From Crenothrix sp. D3 (GTDB lineage: Bacteria; Pseudomonadota; Gammaproteobacteria; Methylococcales; Methylomonadaceae): a stretch of DNA of 64,000 nt. Where the stretch lies: NCBI GenBank assembly GCA_002134785.1, contig MBQZ01000018.1, positions 350,618 through 414,617 on the forward strand, in the 5' to 3' direction. Shown piece after piece: positions 55,391 through 63,569 of this stretch. The position numbers and the translations under genes were made by a program. The stretch's first letter is position 1, and every line of letters starts with the position of its first letter. Below the pieces are notes generated by a model. It did not search any database and was not told the DNA's origin. It saw nothing but the letters and a program-made list of their open reading frames with translations.

Positions 55391-55595
55391 GTTTTTGTAT
55401 TAACCAATAAGTAAGACCTAATGCTACTACGACTAATGCCAAAGCACTGACATAACTAGCATCGATGTGTTTGTAATCGAAAACGATAATTTTTCGAGAA
55501 ATCGCCATAAGCGCGGTGGCTACCACGAGTTTGACGGGAATGACATCACTACGAATATACAATGTAATGTTGAGGCGGAAAACACCTGTTTTCCG
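55383..55595 (-). pseudogene. Remnant of a PsiE-type membrane protein
   Basis: About 70 codons reading LYIRSDVIPVKLVVATALMAISRKIIVFDYKHIDASYVSALAL-VVVALGLTYWL, the C-terminal helices of the phosphate-starvation-inducible PsiE family. The frame opens after a TGA without an ATG; the N-terminal half expected for PsiE (two more helices) is absent. Its stop overlaps the ATG of the DUF523-DUF1722 gene by a few bases, so the intact ancestor was probably translationally coupled to it. A MITE-like element lies just upstream. Confidence 0.6.
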
Positions 55596-55632
55596 TCACC
55601 TAAAAACCTGCCTCCCTTGGTTTTGAATGTTC

Positions 55633-55734
55633 TCAACCTAGCACTAAGTTACTTTATCGGATGCTATATTAGAAATCTTGTGTTTATAGCATTTATTTTA
55701 ACCGACATATCAATACTGACTTAGTGCTGGTTGA
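55633..55734. repeat. Possible MITE with 17-bp imperfect terminal repeats
   Basis: TCAACCTAGCACTAAGT at one end and ACTTAGTGCTGGTTGA at the other, about 102 bp apart, internal AT-rich sequence without ORF. It lies upstream of the PsiE remnant, whose missing 5' half may have been lost in the event. Confidence 0.55.
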
Positions 55735-55758
55735 AACACTTAAATCAGGTTTATAAAG

Positions 55759-57162
55759 TCATTTGACATCGTCATTATTTAACTGCGTAATCAGTTTACC
55801 TTTATATTCACCTGTCAACGTTTTTAAGAAAGCAACCAAGTTGTTTATTTCCAAATCAGTGAAGCTTTTGTTTTGCTGAACTTTACCCATAACTCGTACT
55901 GCGTCTTCTAAATTAGCGGCTGAGCCATCGTGAAAGTAGGGGAACGTTAGTTCAATATTGCGTAATACTGGAACCTTAAAAAAATGTAGGTCTTTTTCGT
56001 CTTTGGTGACATTAAAACGCCCTTTATCAACATCCGTTAATTGACCGCCACGCAGTTTAAAATAATCGTATTTCACGCCCATTTTTTCAAAAGATAAACC
56101 ACCCAGTGCTGGCCCCACATGACAAGAGGAACAACTTACCTTAAACAATTCATAGCCCGCTTTTTCGTTAGTTGTCAGAATGTCGTTATTGCCGCGTAAA
56201 TACTGATCGAAGCGAGAATTGGCGGTTACTAATGATTGTTCAAAAACAGCAATGGCATCGGTTACCGTTTCTTTAGTCAAACCTTGCTTAGCATATAACG
56301 AAGCAAAAGCTGTCTGATACTCTGGGACTTGCTTAAGTTTTTCAACAACCGTATCCCATTGCGCCCCCATCTCACCAGGATTCGCAACTGGACCTGCTGC
56401 TTGTTCTTGTAAATCTTTAGCGCGACCGTCCCAGAATTGGGCGAGGTTATACATGGCGTTATAGACAGTGGGAGAGTTAATTGGTCCTTGTTGACCTTTA
56501 ATGCCAGTAGCGACTTTGACTTGATCAGTCCCGCCTTTAGTCAAATTATGGCACGAGGCACAACTTAAGGTATTGTCACCAGAAAGCAAGGTATCGTGAA
56601 AAAGCTTATTACCCAAGGATACTTTTTGAACATCAAGATCAACTTTTAATGGCAACGGCTCGACTGGTTCGCCTTTTAGCCCTTTTGTGGAATCCTGACT
56701 CCAAGATAATTTTGTCCGTTCTTCTATAATCCAGTCGAGCAGGGTTTGTTTTTCATCAACGGTTAAATTGTCTGCCCAGTGCATCGAAAGATATAAAGCA
56801 GGTGGCATACTGTTATTGCGTACTACGCCTTCCAATCTGGCGAGCATTAAAGGAGAAAACGTCGCTTCACCACTGTAAAGCTGTTTTGACAGCAGCAATC
56901 TCGCTGAAGCATTTTCTATATCTTTTGCCATTAATTGCTTTGCAATCGGTAACTTTGCATAGATAGGCATCCGTGTCATACCAGGCGAATGGCAATCAAC
57001 ACATTTATTCTGAAAAATCTGGGTGGCCTTGGCAAAATTTTGGGAGCTACCAGAAATAACGGCGATTGGCTCATTTTCTCCAGACAATCCAAGCAGGTTT
57101 GAAAGGGGTAGAAATAAAGCGACAGCCGCCAGCAAGAGTATCAATAATGATTTTTTTTTCAT
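55759..57162 (-). CDS. Triheme cytochrome c peroxidase (quinol peroxidase type)
   Basis: 467 residues. N-terminal membrane anchor (about 4-22) and three CxxCH haem sites: CVDCH 54-58, CASCH 201-205, CSSCH 344-348. The two C-terminal sites are the classical diheme peroxidase/MauG pair; the extra N-terminal haem is the plan of the E. coli YhjA-type quinol peroxidase, which draws electrons from membrane quinol to reduce hydrogen peroxide. WDGRAKDLQEQA and GMGxQW-like loops are present. Needs the cytochrome c maturation system encoded partly at 12.5-14.8 kb. It lies 262 bp downstream of the giant BLUF flavoprotein on the same strand. Confidence 0.9.
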   Translation of the reverse strand: MKKKSLLILLLAAVALFLPLSNLLGLSGENEPIAVISGSSQNFAKATQIFQNKCVDCHSPGMTRMPIYAKLPIAKQLMAKDIENASARLLLSKQLYSGEATFSPLMLARLEGVVRNNSMPPALYLSMHWADNLTVDEKQTLLDWIIEERTKLSWSQDSTKGLKGEPVEPLPLKVDLDVQKVSLGNKLFHDTLLSGDNTLSCASCHNLTKGGTDQVKVATGIKGQQGPINSPTVYNAMYNLAQFWDGRAKDLQEQAAGPVANPGEMGAQWDTVVEKLKQVPEYQTAFASLYAKQGLTKETVTDAIAVFEQSLVTANSRFDQYLRGNNDILTTNEKAGYELFKVSCSSCHVGPALGGLSFEKMGVKYDYFKLRGGQLTDVDKGRFNVTKDEKDLHFFKVPVLRNIELTFPYFHDGSAANLEDAVRVMGKVQQNKSFTDLEINNLVAFLKTLTGEYKGKLITQLNNDDVK

Positions 57163-57424
57163 AAAGTGTTAAGAGCCGTACTCCGTCTTTTAGGTCGGGA
57201 GCGATAGCGTATCGGCGTAGCCGAACCTGCTCTTTATTTTCCTGTACGTTAAGCTATCTTCGGTTAATTTTTATACCCGTAACAAAGAGCTATGGGTGAT
57301 GAGTTTATAATCTTTATTGGTAATGTGTTGCAACGTAATTATTGACCACCCATTTTAATCGGGAGATTTTTAAAACGAATTCCATTCCGCTACAAGCGAT
57401 GTATTAACTTGCATAGAGTCTTTA
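57163..57424. promoter_or_regulatory. Leader of the peroxidase gene with stem-loop
   Basis: 262 bp between the two minus-strand genes. The minus-strand leader of the peroxidase gene has a short stem TCGGCTACGCCGA and a longer paired region starting GAGCAGGTTCGG. No clear -10/-35 or FNR/OxyR site is certain, so the peroxidase may use its own promoter or read through from the BLUF gene. Confidence 0.3.
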
Positions 57425-60400
57425 TCAACCCTCACCGATAGCAGCAAGCGCATAAACTTGAGTCGGTTCATTAGCTTCTGTAAAAGAAAATTCTCCAAGT
57501 GATTCAAAGCCCCAAGATTGTGCTGCCATTAGCTGAATAGACTCGCTAATCGCAATTGGCTTGTATACGTCTCTGGCAAGCACGCCCAAATAAACAGCCT
57601 GATCCACCATACTACCTAAAGCGGTGAAATCCATTTTAATAGACGATCCTATGTTACCTTCGATCATTGCGCCAGCGGTCAATCCAAACCCACAATTTAT
57701 AGCACTATGAATGGGGCTATTTTGACTCAATGCCTTAATTTTTTTAAAGGCATCTCCGCAGGCGGCAATCGCCGCATCAACCTGATCGGCAGCAAAGTGA
57801 GCCACAATACAACCCCCTGCATATTTTGCGACTTGCCCCCCATATTCGATAAATGAGGTTGTACAAATTTCCAAATAACTATTAACTGCATTAACCTGCT
57901 CCTCCAAAACAAAGTGCTTTGACAGTTCTGAAAAATCGGTCATGCTGCCAGAGACGACAATTTTTTGCATACTTTTGACTGGAATGGTTAAAGGATTAAT
58001 ACCTTCCATTAAGTATTTAAGCAGAGCTGGTTGAGTATAGCGACCAATGGTATTATAGGATTGAGCTATGTTTTGTAGCATCATCCCGATAGCCAACAAC
58101 ATAAGATCGTTAGTTTCACTAAGCGCAACCGTTTTCATACCCCAATCTGTAAAAAGACGCTCTTCACAGCCAGTCTCTGAACTGAGTATGGTTATTTCAT
58201 TATGCCGTGGATCTCGGCTAATTTTTTCTACCAACTCGTCGATAATCGCCTCTTCTCCCTCAAGAACCTGAAAAAAATAATCTCGCACCGAGATCAAAAC
58301 ACCCGTTACATCTCTCTTTCTATTGTTCTCACTCGATATGCGCCCTATCTCAATGATAGCTTCCTCATCAAGTATTGCATTCACTTTACTCACATAGGTA
58401 AGTCGCTTTATACCCAGCGAAAACCCAGACTTTTCCTCCACTGCTTGATAGTCACTTAGATTGCGAACGGCCTTACCCATTAGCCAACCGCTTTTAATCA
58501 ACGCTTTAAGATCTTCTTGAGAAATAAGCTTCAATTCACAGTCGGTAATACATTGAACGGTTTCCACGCGTCTATTTTGATGAGTGGGCATAATTTCTCC
58601 AAAATAATCGCCAGAGCTTAGTTCCCTGATTTTACGACCATCCTGAATCACTTTTAAACGACCTGAATCGACTGCATAGGCGGTTTCTCCAGCATTACCC
58701 TGATGAAAAACTTCATCACCCGCTTTAAAGTGCGATCTTTGTAAATGTGCAGAAGGTGCTTGTGCCAAAACCGCAATATCGTTACGAAAAGCCAACACTA
58801 GAAACCAGTCAATAATAAGGCGTAAATTTCTTTCCAATCCGGGTACTGATAATAAATTAATCAGACGAGAAACAAACCAGGCAGGCTTTCCGCTAACCAT
58901 AAACCACCCTAGGCAACACAAAGAATATTGCCCCATATTGTAGGGTTGAATAAGATGCTGGTGTTTTTTAAATGGACGGGGCGAATAGCCTTGCGTATTA
59001 GCCCAAGCGTTAAAGCCAGCACTATAGCCTAAATCGACCAGATCATCGGTGAAAGAAAATTGGGTATGGTCAAGACTCTGACTCGTTTCTGTTATCCAAA
59101 TATTCTCAAATGTTTGCAAACGCAGCTCATCGTTAATTGCAAACGGCCAGTTTAAATTGCCACGTTGCTTAAAAGGAATGGTAGGCAGCGTTAAAGACGC
59201 GTTTATTACAAGCCCCACTGACTGACTCTGTCCACTGGAAAAAAACAGGTCTCTCTGAGTAATACTGGTAATTTGGTCTTCCAGATGTTCGATAACACCT
59301 GCTTTTTTTAAAAGTTTAGCTCGTTTTTGAGTTATTTTTTTCTCAAAATCAGATCGATGCTGCCCCAACTCATCAAAAAGATGTACCTGCCAACCTGACT
59401 GTCGTAACACTGAGTAAGAAGATTCGGCAGCCCGCAGTATTTGACTGACTTCAACGGCTATTGCCGAGGCTGATTCCCCACCACCCAAGATGGCAAAAGT
59501 GAGTAAACGAACTTGCTCATCTGGATCATTAGCAAACTCCGCTTCCTCGACTAAATCAAGTACACGCTGCCTGATGCGAAGTGCATCTGCTACTGAATCA
59601 ATGGAACAAGCATGAGCCATCATGCCAGAGATACTGGAACGGTTCGATTTTTGATTAAGTGCAACGATTAAGCTATCGTACTGTAGCTCGATAATCTCGT
59701 TGTTTTTTCGCCTTGCTATCACTTTTTGTGCGGTCTCATCAATAGACTCCAAATGCCCAACAACCACATTAGTCTGCTGAATAATACGCCGAAACGGATT
59801 GACCACATTGCCAGGTTGAACGGTACCGCCAATCACTTCTGGCAGAAAGGGTGCAAACAAAAAATTCGCCTGCTCATGTAGTAACGTAATCCTGACATTG
59901 GAGTATTCACCAATAAGCCTTTCAATTTTGATAGCGGTTTGTAGGGCAGCAAGTCCCCCCCCTATAATCACGATATGAGCGGCTTTATCTCTGGGTATAG
60001 GCCGCCGTAAATGACCAGCAGAATTGATAAGGCAGGATAAAACAACCCCATAAAAAAGAATATGCTCAGTCGGCGTTTCTGGCAATAACAAGGCAAATAT
60101 AGAAAATGCCGCTATTAAAAACAATGACAAAGGACGTAATAAAACGCCAGCCATCATCAAAATCCCAGTGCTTACTTCAACCAGAGCCATCACCAGTGTA
60201 AAAGCCTCTGGATTGAGTGACAGGATGGGTAATTGGTAGTGGGTAATAATACCAATCGAAAGATTGGGCTGCATCATTTTAAAAAACACCCCAAGGTACA
60301 ATAATGTTGTACCTGTCAAAATCCGCATAATGGCTTGAGCGCGTTGCCGAGGCTGTTCAGCAAGCCAAGTCTGTATGCCATGAAATAAGACTGGAGTCGG

Positions 60401-61054
60401 CAAAGGCAAATAATGCCTGCCAGAACCTTGCAGCACCAGATAAATACTGGCTCCGACTATAGCACCCGCATAAGCAAGTATGGCATCACCATAGAGATAC
60501 CCACCCAAACAACTTAATATAATAAGTAGAATCGCAAATAATCGTACATAAATACCAAAAAGAATAGTCAGACCTAAAACAACTTCAGCCCAACGTAACC
60601 AAGCCCACGCAGAGCCTAGCTGATTTAGGTCAAGATCTGGTGCTAAAAATGTGGGTGTGGTAAACGGCAATATCCCAAAGCGTGGTTCAGCACCTAAAGC
60701 CGATGATAATAAAATCCACGCAAGACAAACTCGTAAAATACGGGGAACGTGATCCCCATAGGAAGCTAATTTTGCCTGCAAATCTGGAAATAACTCACGA
60801 GCTCCAGTAAAGCCCAGCCATACCCATCCGATGATGAATATTGAAAACACCGAAATCATGCTCAGATTGAGGGGTGAAAATTGAGAGAAAATATCTGGTC
60901 GCTGCTTGGAATTCCAATGATCAATTTGTTCTGGTGATAAAATCCAGCGTTCATGCGCTAAAATTGTGTCGGAAAAAAATAGCAGTCCAGTTATGCTGAA
61001 AATTAGAAATAGGGCTTGCCTAAAGTTTCGGGATTTTAAGTCGATAGTCATCAT
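57425..61054 (-). CDS. DoxX-NDH-2-like-cNMP-BLUF-pseudocyclase fusion
   Basis: About 1209 residues from the ATG at 61054 (a TTG 45 bp upstream, inside a palindrome, is less likely). Positions count from that TTG. (1) Membrane region 30-365 with DoxX-like helices. (2) NDH-2-type FAD/NAD(P) oxidoreductase ~375-760: first dinucleotide motif IIGGGLAAL (378-386), second ILGGGESAS (537-545). The ATG motif is replaced by Ala480-Leu-Asn482 and the C-terminal GD by Glu671-Thr672, so flavin binding is uncertain. (3) CRP-like cyclic-nucleotide domain ~785-870, with Glu835 and Arg844 of the phosphate cassette. (4) BLUF ~899-995: Tyr902, Asn925, Gln944, Trp986. (5) Class III cyclase domain ~1040-1220: metal Asp pair replaced by Ser1052 and Gly1096, Asn and Arg of the last motif by Asp1166 and Tyr1170, so very likely inactive. 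Confidence 0.9.
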   Translation of the reverse strand: MMTIDLKSRNFRQALFLIFSITGLLFFSDTILAHERWILSPEQIDHWNSKQRPDIFSQFSPLNLSMISVFSIFIIGWVWLGFTGARELFPDLQAKLASYGDHVPRILRVCLAWILLSSALGAEPRFGILPFTTPTFLAPDLDLNQLGSAWAWLRWAEVVLGLTILFGIYVRLFAILLIILSCLGGYLYGDAILAYAGAIVGASIYLVLQGSGRHYLPLPTPVLFHGIQTWLAEQPRQRAQAIMRILTGTTLLYLGVFFKMMQPNLSIGIITHYQLPILSLNPEAFTLVMALVEVSTGILMMAGVLLRPLSLFLIAAFSIFALLLPETPTEHILFYGVVLSCLINSAGHLRRPIPRDKAAHIVIIGGGLAALQTAIKIERLIGEYSNVRITLLHEQANFLFAPFLPEVIGGTVQPGNVVNPFRRIIQQTNVVVGHLESIDETAQKVIARRKNNEIIELQYDSLIVALNQKSNRSSISGMMAHACSIDSVADALRIRQRVLDLVEEAEFANDPDEQVRLLTFAILGGGESASAIAVEVSQILRAAESSYSVLRQSGWQVHLFDELGQHRSDFEKKITQKRAKLLKKAGVIEHLEDQITSITQRDLFFSSGQSQSVGLVINASLTLPTIPFKQRGNLNWPFAINDELRLQTFENIWITETSQSLDHTQFSFTDDLVDLGYSAGFNAWANTQGYSPRPFKKHQHLIQPYNMGQYSLCCLGWFMVSGKPAWFVSRLINLLSVPGLERNLRLIIDWFLVLAFRNDIAVLAQAPSAHLQRSHFKAGDEVFHQGNAGETAYAVDSGRLKVIQDGRKIRELSSGDYFGEIMPTHQNRRVETVQCITDCELKLISQEDLKALIKSGWLMGKAVRNLSDYQAVEEKSGFSLGIKRLTYVSKVNAILDEEAIIEIGRISSENNRKRDVTGVLISVRDYFFQVLEGEEAIIDELVEKISRDPRHNEITILSSETGCEERLFTDWGMKTVALSETNDLMLLAIGMMLQNIAQSYNTIGRYTQPALLKYLMEGINPLTIPVKSMQKIVVSGSMTDFSELSKHFVLEEQVNAVNSYLEICTTSFIEYGGQVAKYAGGCIVAHFAADQVDAAIAACGDAFKKIKALSQNSPIHSAINCGFGLTAGAMIEGNIGSSIKMDFTALGSMVDQAVYLGVLARDVYKPIAISESIQLMAAQSWGFESLGEFSFTEANEPTQVYALAAIGEG

Positions 61055-61084
61055 CAAGTCCAACTTCAATAAGTTACGCAAAAT

Positions 61085-61099
61085 TTGATTGTATATCAA
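61085..61099. promoter_or_regulatory. Palindrome upstream of the BLUF fusion gene
   Basis: TTGAT-TGTAT-ATCAA, a perfect inverted repeat 31-45 nt before the ATG. It resembles an FNR/CRP-type half-site pair but with a five-base spacer instead of the four of FNR, so identity of any binding protein is open. Confidence 0.35.
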
Positions 61100-61167
61100 A
61101 TAATAATATATGGATAGCTCGCTAAAACGTAACTACTCAGCCCCTAATCTCAACTATCCTTAACCTC

Positions 61168-61299
61168 ATGAAATCGCTAATCCGCCCAAGCCAAGCAGAA
61201 CTGGATGCAATGAGTCATGCAGAAAAAGACGCGGTTATCATGAAAGTATTTGATTGGCTGAAGAAGTTAGAAGCAAGGTTGGAGCGACTATTAAAATAA
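61168..61299 (+). pseudogene. Remnant of an IS66-type transposase N-terminus
   Basis: A 43-codon frame, MKSLIRPSQAELDAMSHAEKDAVIMKVFDWLKKLEARLERLLK, like the start of IS66 TnpC proteins (the ELxxLSxxEKDALI...LEARLxxLL coiled coil). It stops at a TAA and nothing downstream continues the transposase, so it is a decayed fragment. The divergent BLUF gene starts about 114 bp away. Confidence 0.6.
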
Positions 61300-61655
61300 G
61301 AAGGTTAAGAATAGTCGCAATTCAAGCAAGCCACTGTCGATGGCTTAAGAAAAGGCGCGGCTTAGCCACGGCAACGCCGCGAAGTCTGAGTTAGCTGCAC
61401 AAACAGCTGTTGTTAAAGAGCTGCGTTCGCTTCGATTTGGGTATGTGGGGTGAGTAGCTATTTTCAGATGTCCAATCACGGGTAGTGGTATTGGCATACG
61501 ATAATCTAATTACTGTGGTTTTCTCCTCGTTATTCGCTTAGCGAAATTTTTTATTATGGAGCGAGCAATGTATCATGTCATTAACGACATTGAACGTTAG
61601 TTTTACGCTCTCAATGTTATACTTTTCGACACTTTTCCCCAACTCAAACACTATT
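61300..61655. other. Intergenic stretch, no clear gene
   Basis: About 356 bp. A short plus-strand frame (about 61351-61453) ends ...ELAAQTAVVKELRSLRFGYVG before a TGA; I do not recognise it and there is no start or ribosome site, so I do not call it a gene. The last 80 bp form the leader of the lipoprotein gene. Confidence 0.35.
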
Positions 61656-61916
61656 ATGAAACTACTCAGCTTACTGGTGCTACTGGCTTTATTGACAGGC
61701 TGTACTCAAGATAAACAAAATCAATTATCCAGAAAATTGATTGAATTTTTAGACGGTAATTATCTGGTTACTTATGCTAACGGTTCAGTCACTAAAACGT
61801 GGACTATCAAAAATGGCAAAGTGACCACTACGGACAAAGGTTATTATTATTTCTGGGATGAAAAAAAGCACTATATACAAGTGCCAATAGAAAACACCTT
61901 TATTGAAGAATTTTAA
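61656..61916 (+). CDS. Small lipoprotein upstream of the MxaJ/XoxJ-like gene
   Basis: About 86 residues. MKLLSLLVLLALLTGC is a complete signal with lipobox LTGC; the mature part (KLIEFLDGNYLVTYANGSVTKTWTIKNGKVTTTDKGYYYF) is a small beta-rich domain I do not recognise. An earlier start at 61575 would add 27 residues before the signal and is unlikely. It ends 10 bp before the binding-protein gene, so they are probably co-expressed. Confidence 0.8.
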   Translation: MKLLSLLVLLALLTGCTQDKQNQLSRKLIEFLDGNYLVTYANGSVTKTWTIKNGKVTTTDKGYYYFWDEKKHYIQVPIENTFIEEF

Positions 61917-61926
61917 GGACATATAA

Positions 61927-62763
61927 ATGAAAGTTGCACCATTCGTTATGGGCTTATGCTTAACTACTGCTGTTGTTAATGCTGCGGCTGAAGAGAAATT
62001 TAAAGTCTGCGCTGATCCACTCAACCCACCGTATTCCACGCAAAAACAAGACGGCTTTGAAAATAAAATCGCCGACTTATTTGCTAAAAAATTGGGGCAG
62101 TCGGTTGAATATACTTGGTTTGCACAACGCATAGGTTTTATTCGTAACACGCTAAACGCACCTGTCAACGAAAGGGAAGTTGATAGCAAAAATTTTAAAT
62201 GTGATGTGGTGATGGGTGTGCCAGATGGCGATGACCTAACGCTAACAACGAAGCCTTATTATCAATCCACTTACGTTTTACTGATTGCTAAAGGACGTGG
62301 TTATGATGATATTAAAGACGCTGCACAACTGCCTGCCCTGCCTTTAGAAAAACAAAACACTCTAAAAATAGCGATGTTTGATAGAGGGCCTGGCACAACG
62401 TGGCTACAAAAAAATGGTCTGCTGGATCAAGGCGTGTCTTATCAATCCATGTCGGGTGACAGTGAAAATAATGCCGCTATGCAAATAGACACCGATTTGA
62501 AAGCTAAAAAAATTGATATGGTGATTTTATGGGGGCCAATGGCGGCTTACGTTATCGCGCAAAGTCCTGAAAATAGCTACACCGTGATTCCGATGCAATC
62601 AACACCCGCTATAAAGTTTGATTTTGCTATGGCAATGGGCGTGCGTAAGTCAGATAAAGACCGTAAAGAAATACTAGATAAGCTGATTAGCGAAAATACT
62701 ACCGAGATTCAAGCAATTATGGAAAGCTATCACATTCCCTTAGTATCAATAACTAAACCGTAG
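61927..62763 (+). CDS. MxaJ/XoxJ-family periplasmic binding protein
   Basis: 278 residues with a signal peptide (cut after ...VNAAA). EKFKVCADPLNPPYSTQKQDGFENKIADLFAKKLGQ, then WFAQRIGFIRNTLNA, CDVVMGVPDGDDLTLTTKPYY and STYVLLI, are the hallmarks of the quinoprotein-dehydrogenase-associated binding proteins (TIGR03871, MxaJ/XoxJ). In methylotrophs these are encoded with methanol dehydrogenase and help its activation or lanthanide/calcium loading. The mxaF/xoxF and cytochrome partners are not in the window, so it is an orphan here. Good ribosome site (AAGGAC). Confidence 0.88.
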   Translation: MKVAPFVMGLCLTTAVVNAAAEEKFKVCADPLNPPYSTQKQDGFENKIADLFAKKLGQSVEYTWFAQRIGFIRNTLNAPVNEREVDSKNFKCDVVMGVPDGDDLTLTTKPYYQSTYVLLIAKGRGYDDIKDAAQLPALPLEKQNTLKIAMFDRGPGTTWLQKNGLLDQGVSYQSMSGDSENNAAMQIDTDLKAKKIDMVILWGPMAAYVIAQSPENSYTVIPMQSTPAIKFDFAMAMGVRKSDKDRKEILDKLISENTTEIQAIMESYHIPLVSITKP

Positions 62764-62816
62764 TTAAACACTAAGCCTTGCTCGATTTCCATGCCTCCAT
62801 CACAGAAGAAGCCAGC

Positions 62817-63569
62817 ATGATTATAAACGACACCACGCCGACTAATAAATCCGCACTTTTAATGATAGGTATTAAGCAGCTTGGTGTCGCCACACTCTAT
62901 GTACTGTTAAGCTCTATCATTCTTAATTATTTCACTAACCGAGGTATTGTGAGTGCTGTCTGGCCAGGTAGTGGTTTGGCATTGGCGGTGCTACTTGTTG
63001 GGGGCAAACGTTATTTGTTGGGCGTAATCCTCGGCAGATTATTGATTAACGCGCTATCCAGCAGTTCACCTTTTTGGCTGGTGGGTGCTACCTTGGCGAG
63101 CGTTAGTGAAGTTTTATTGGGTGTTTGGCTGCTGACACGCAATGATAAATTTTCATTATCATTCACTACGGTATCAGACTACCTACGACTCATCCTATTG
63201 GGCGGCGGTGTTGCGAGTATCATCGGTGCAATCATTGGTCTCTTGACGTTGATATTATCAGGCTTTATCACGACTGATTATATTAACAACCTAATGCGTT
63301 GGTGGATGGGTGATGTACTCGGTGTTGTGTTAGTTACACCTTTGATATTGACGTGGTGGCAGACAAAGTTAAAAAAACTGACCAATAAACAAAGGATTGA
63401 AACTTTTTTACTGACTGGAATCACCTTTATTGCAGGGCAAATCATTTTCCTTGATTGGTTCAACGACAGTATTATTATTCGTCCCGAAGCATTCATTCTA
63501 TTTTTACCTATTATTTGGGTCGCCATAAAATTGGATATTCGTGCCACCACATTTGTTTTAAATATGTAG
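62817..63569 (+). CDS. MASE1 membrane sensor domain, cut by an IS
   Basis: About 250 residues: seven or eight helices with the MASE1 signature VSAVWPGSGLALAVLLVGG, LLGVILGRLLIN, and MRWWMGDVLGVVLVTPLIL. MASE1 domains normally precede histidine kinase, diguanylate cyclase or PAS domains. Here the frame ends with a stop a few bases from the end of an IS701-like transposase gene, so the output domain is separated or lost. ATG at 62817 is preferred to a TTG at 62778. Confidence 0.85.
   Translation: MIINDTTPTNKSALLMIGIKQLGVATLYVLLSSIILNYFTNRGIVSAVWPGSGLALAVLLVGGKRYLLGVILGRLLINALSSSSPFWLVGATLASVSEVLLGVWLLTRNDKFSLSFTTVSDYLRLILLGGGVASIIGAIIGLLTLILSGFITTDYINNLMRWWMGDVLGVVLVTPLILTWWQTKLKKLTNKQRIETFLLTGITFIAGQIIFLDWFNDSIIIRPEAFILFLPIIWVAIKLDIRATTFVLNM

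Noticed and set aside
57425..58100. Active photoactivated adenylyl cyclase like bPAC
   Set aside because: BLUF is intact, but both metal-binding Asp and the Asn/Arg pair of the cyclase domain are replaced, so cyclase activity is not expected.
61300..61655. Small gene ending ELRSLRFGYVG
   Set aside because: No start codon or ribosome site and no recognised family.
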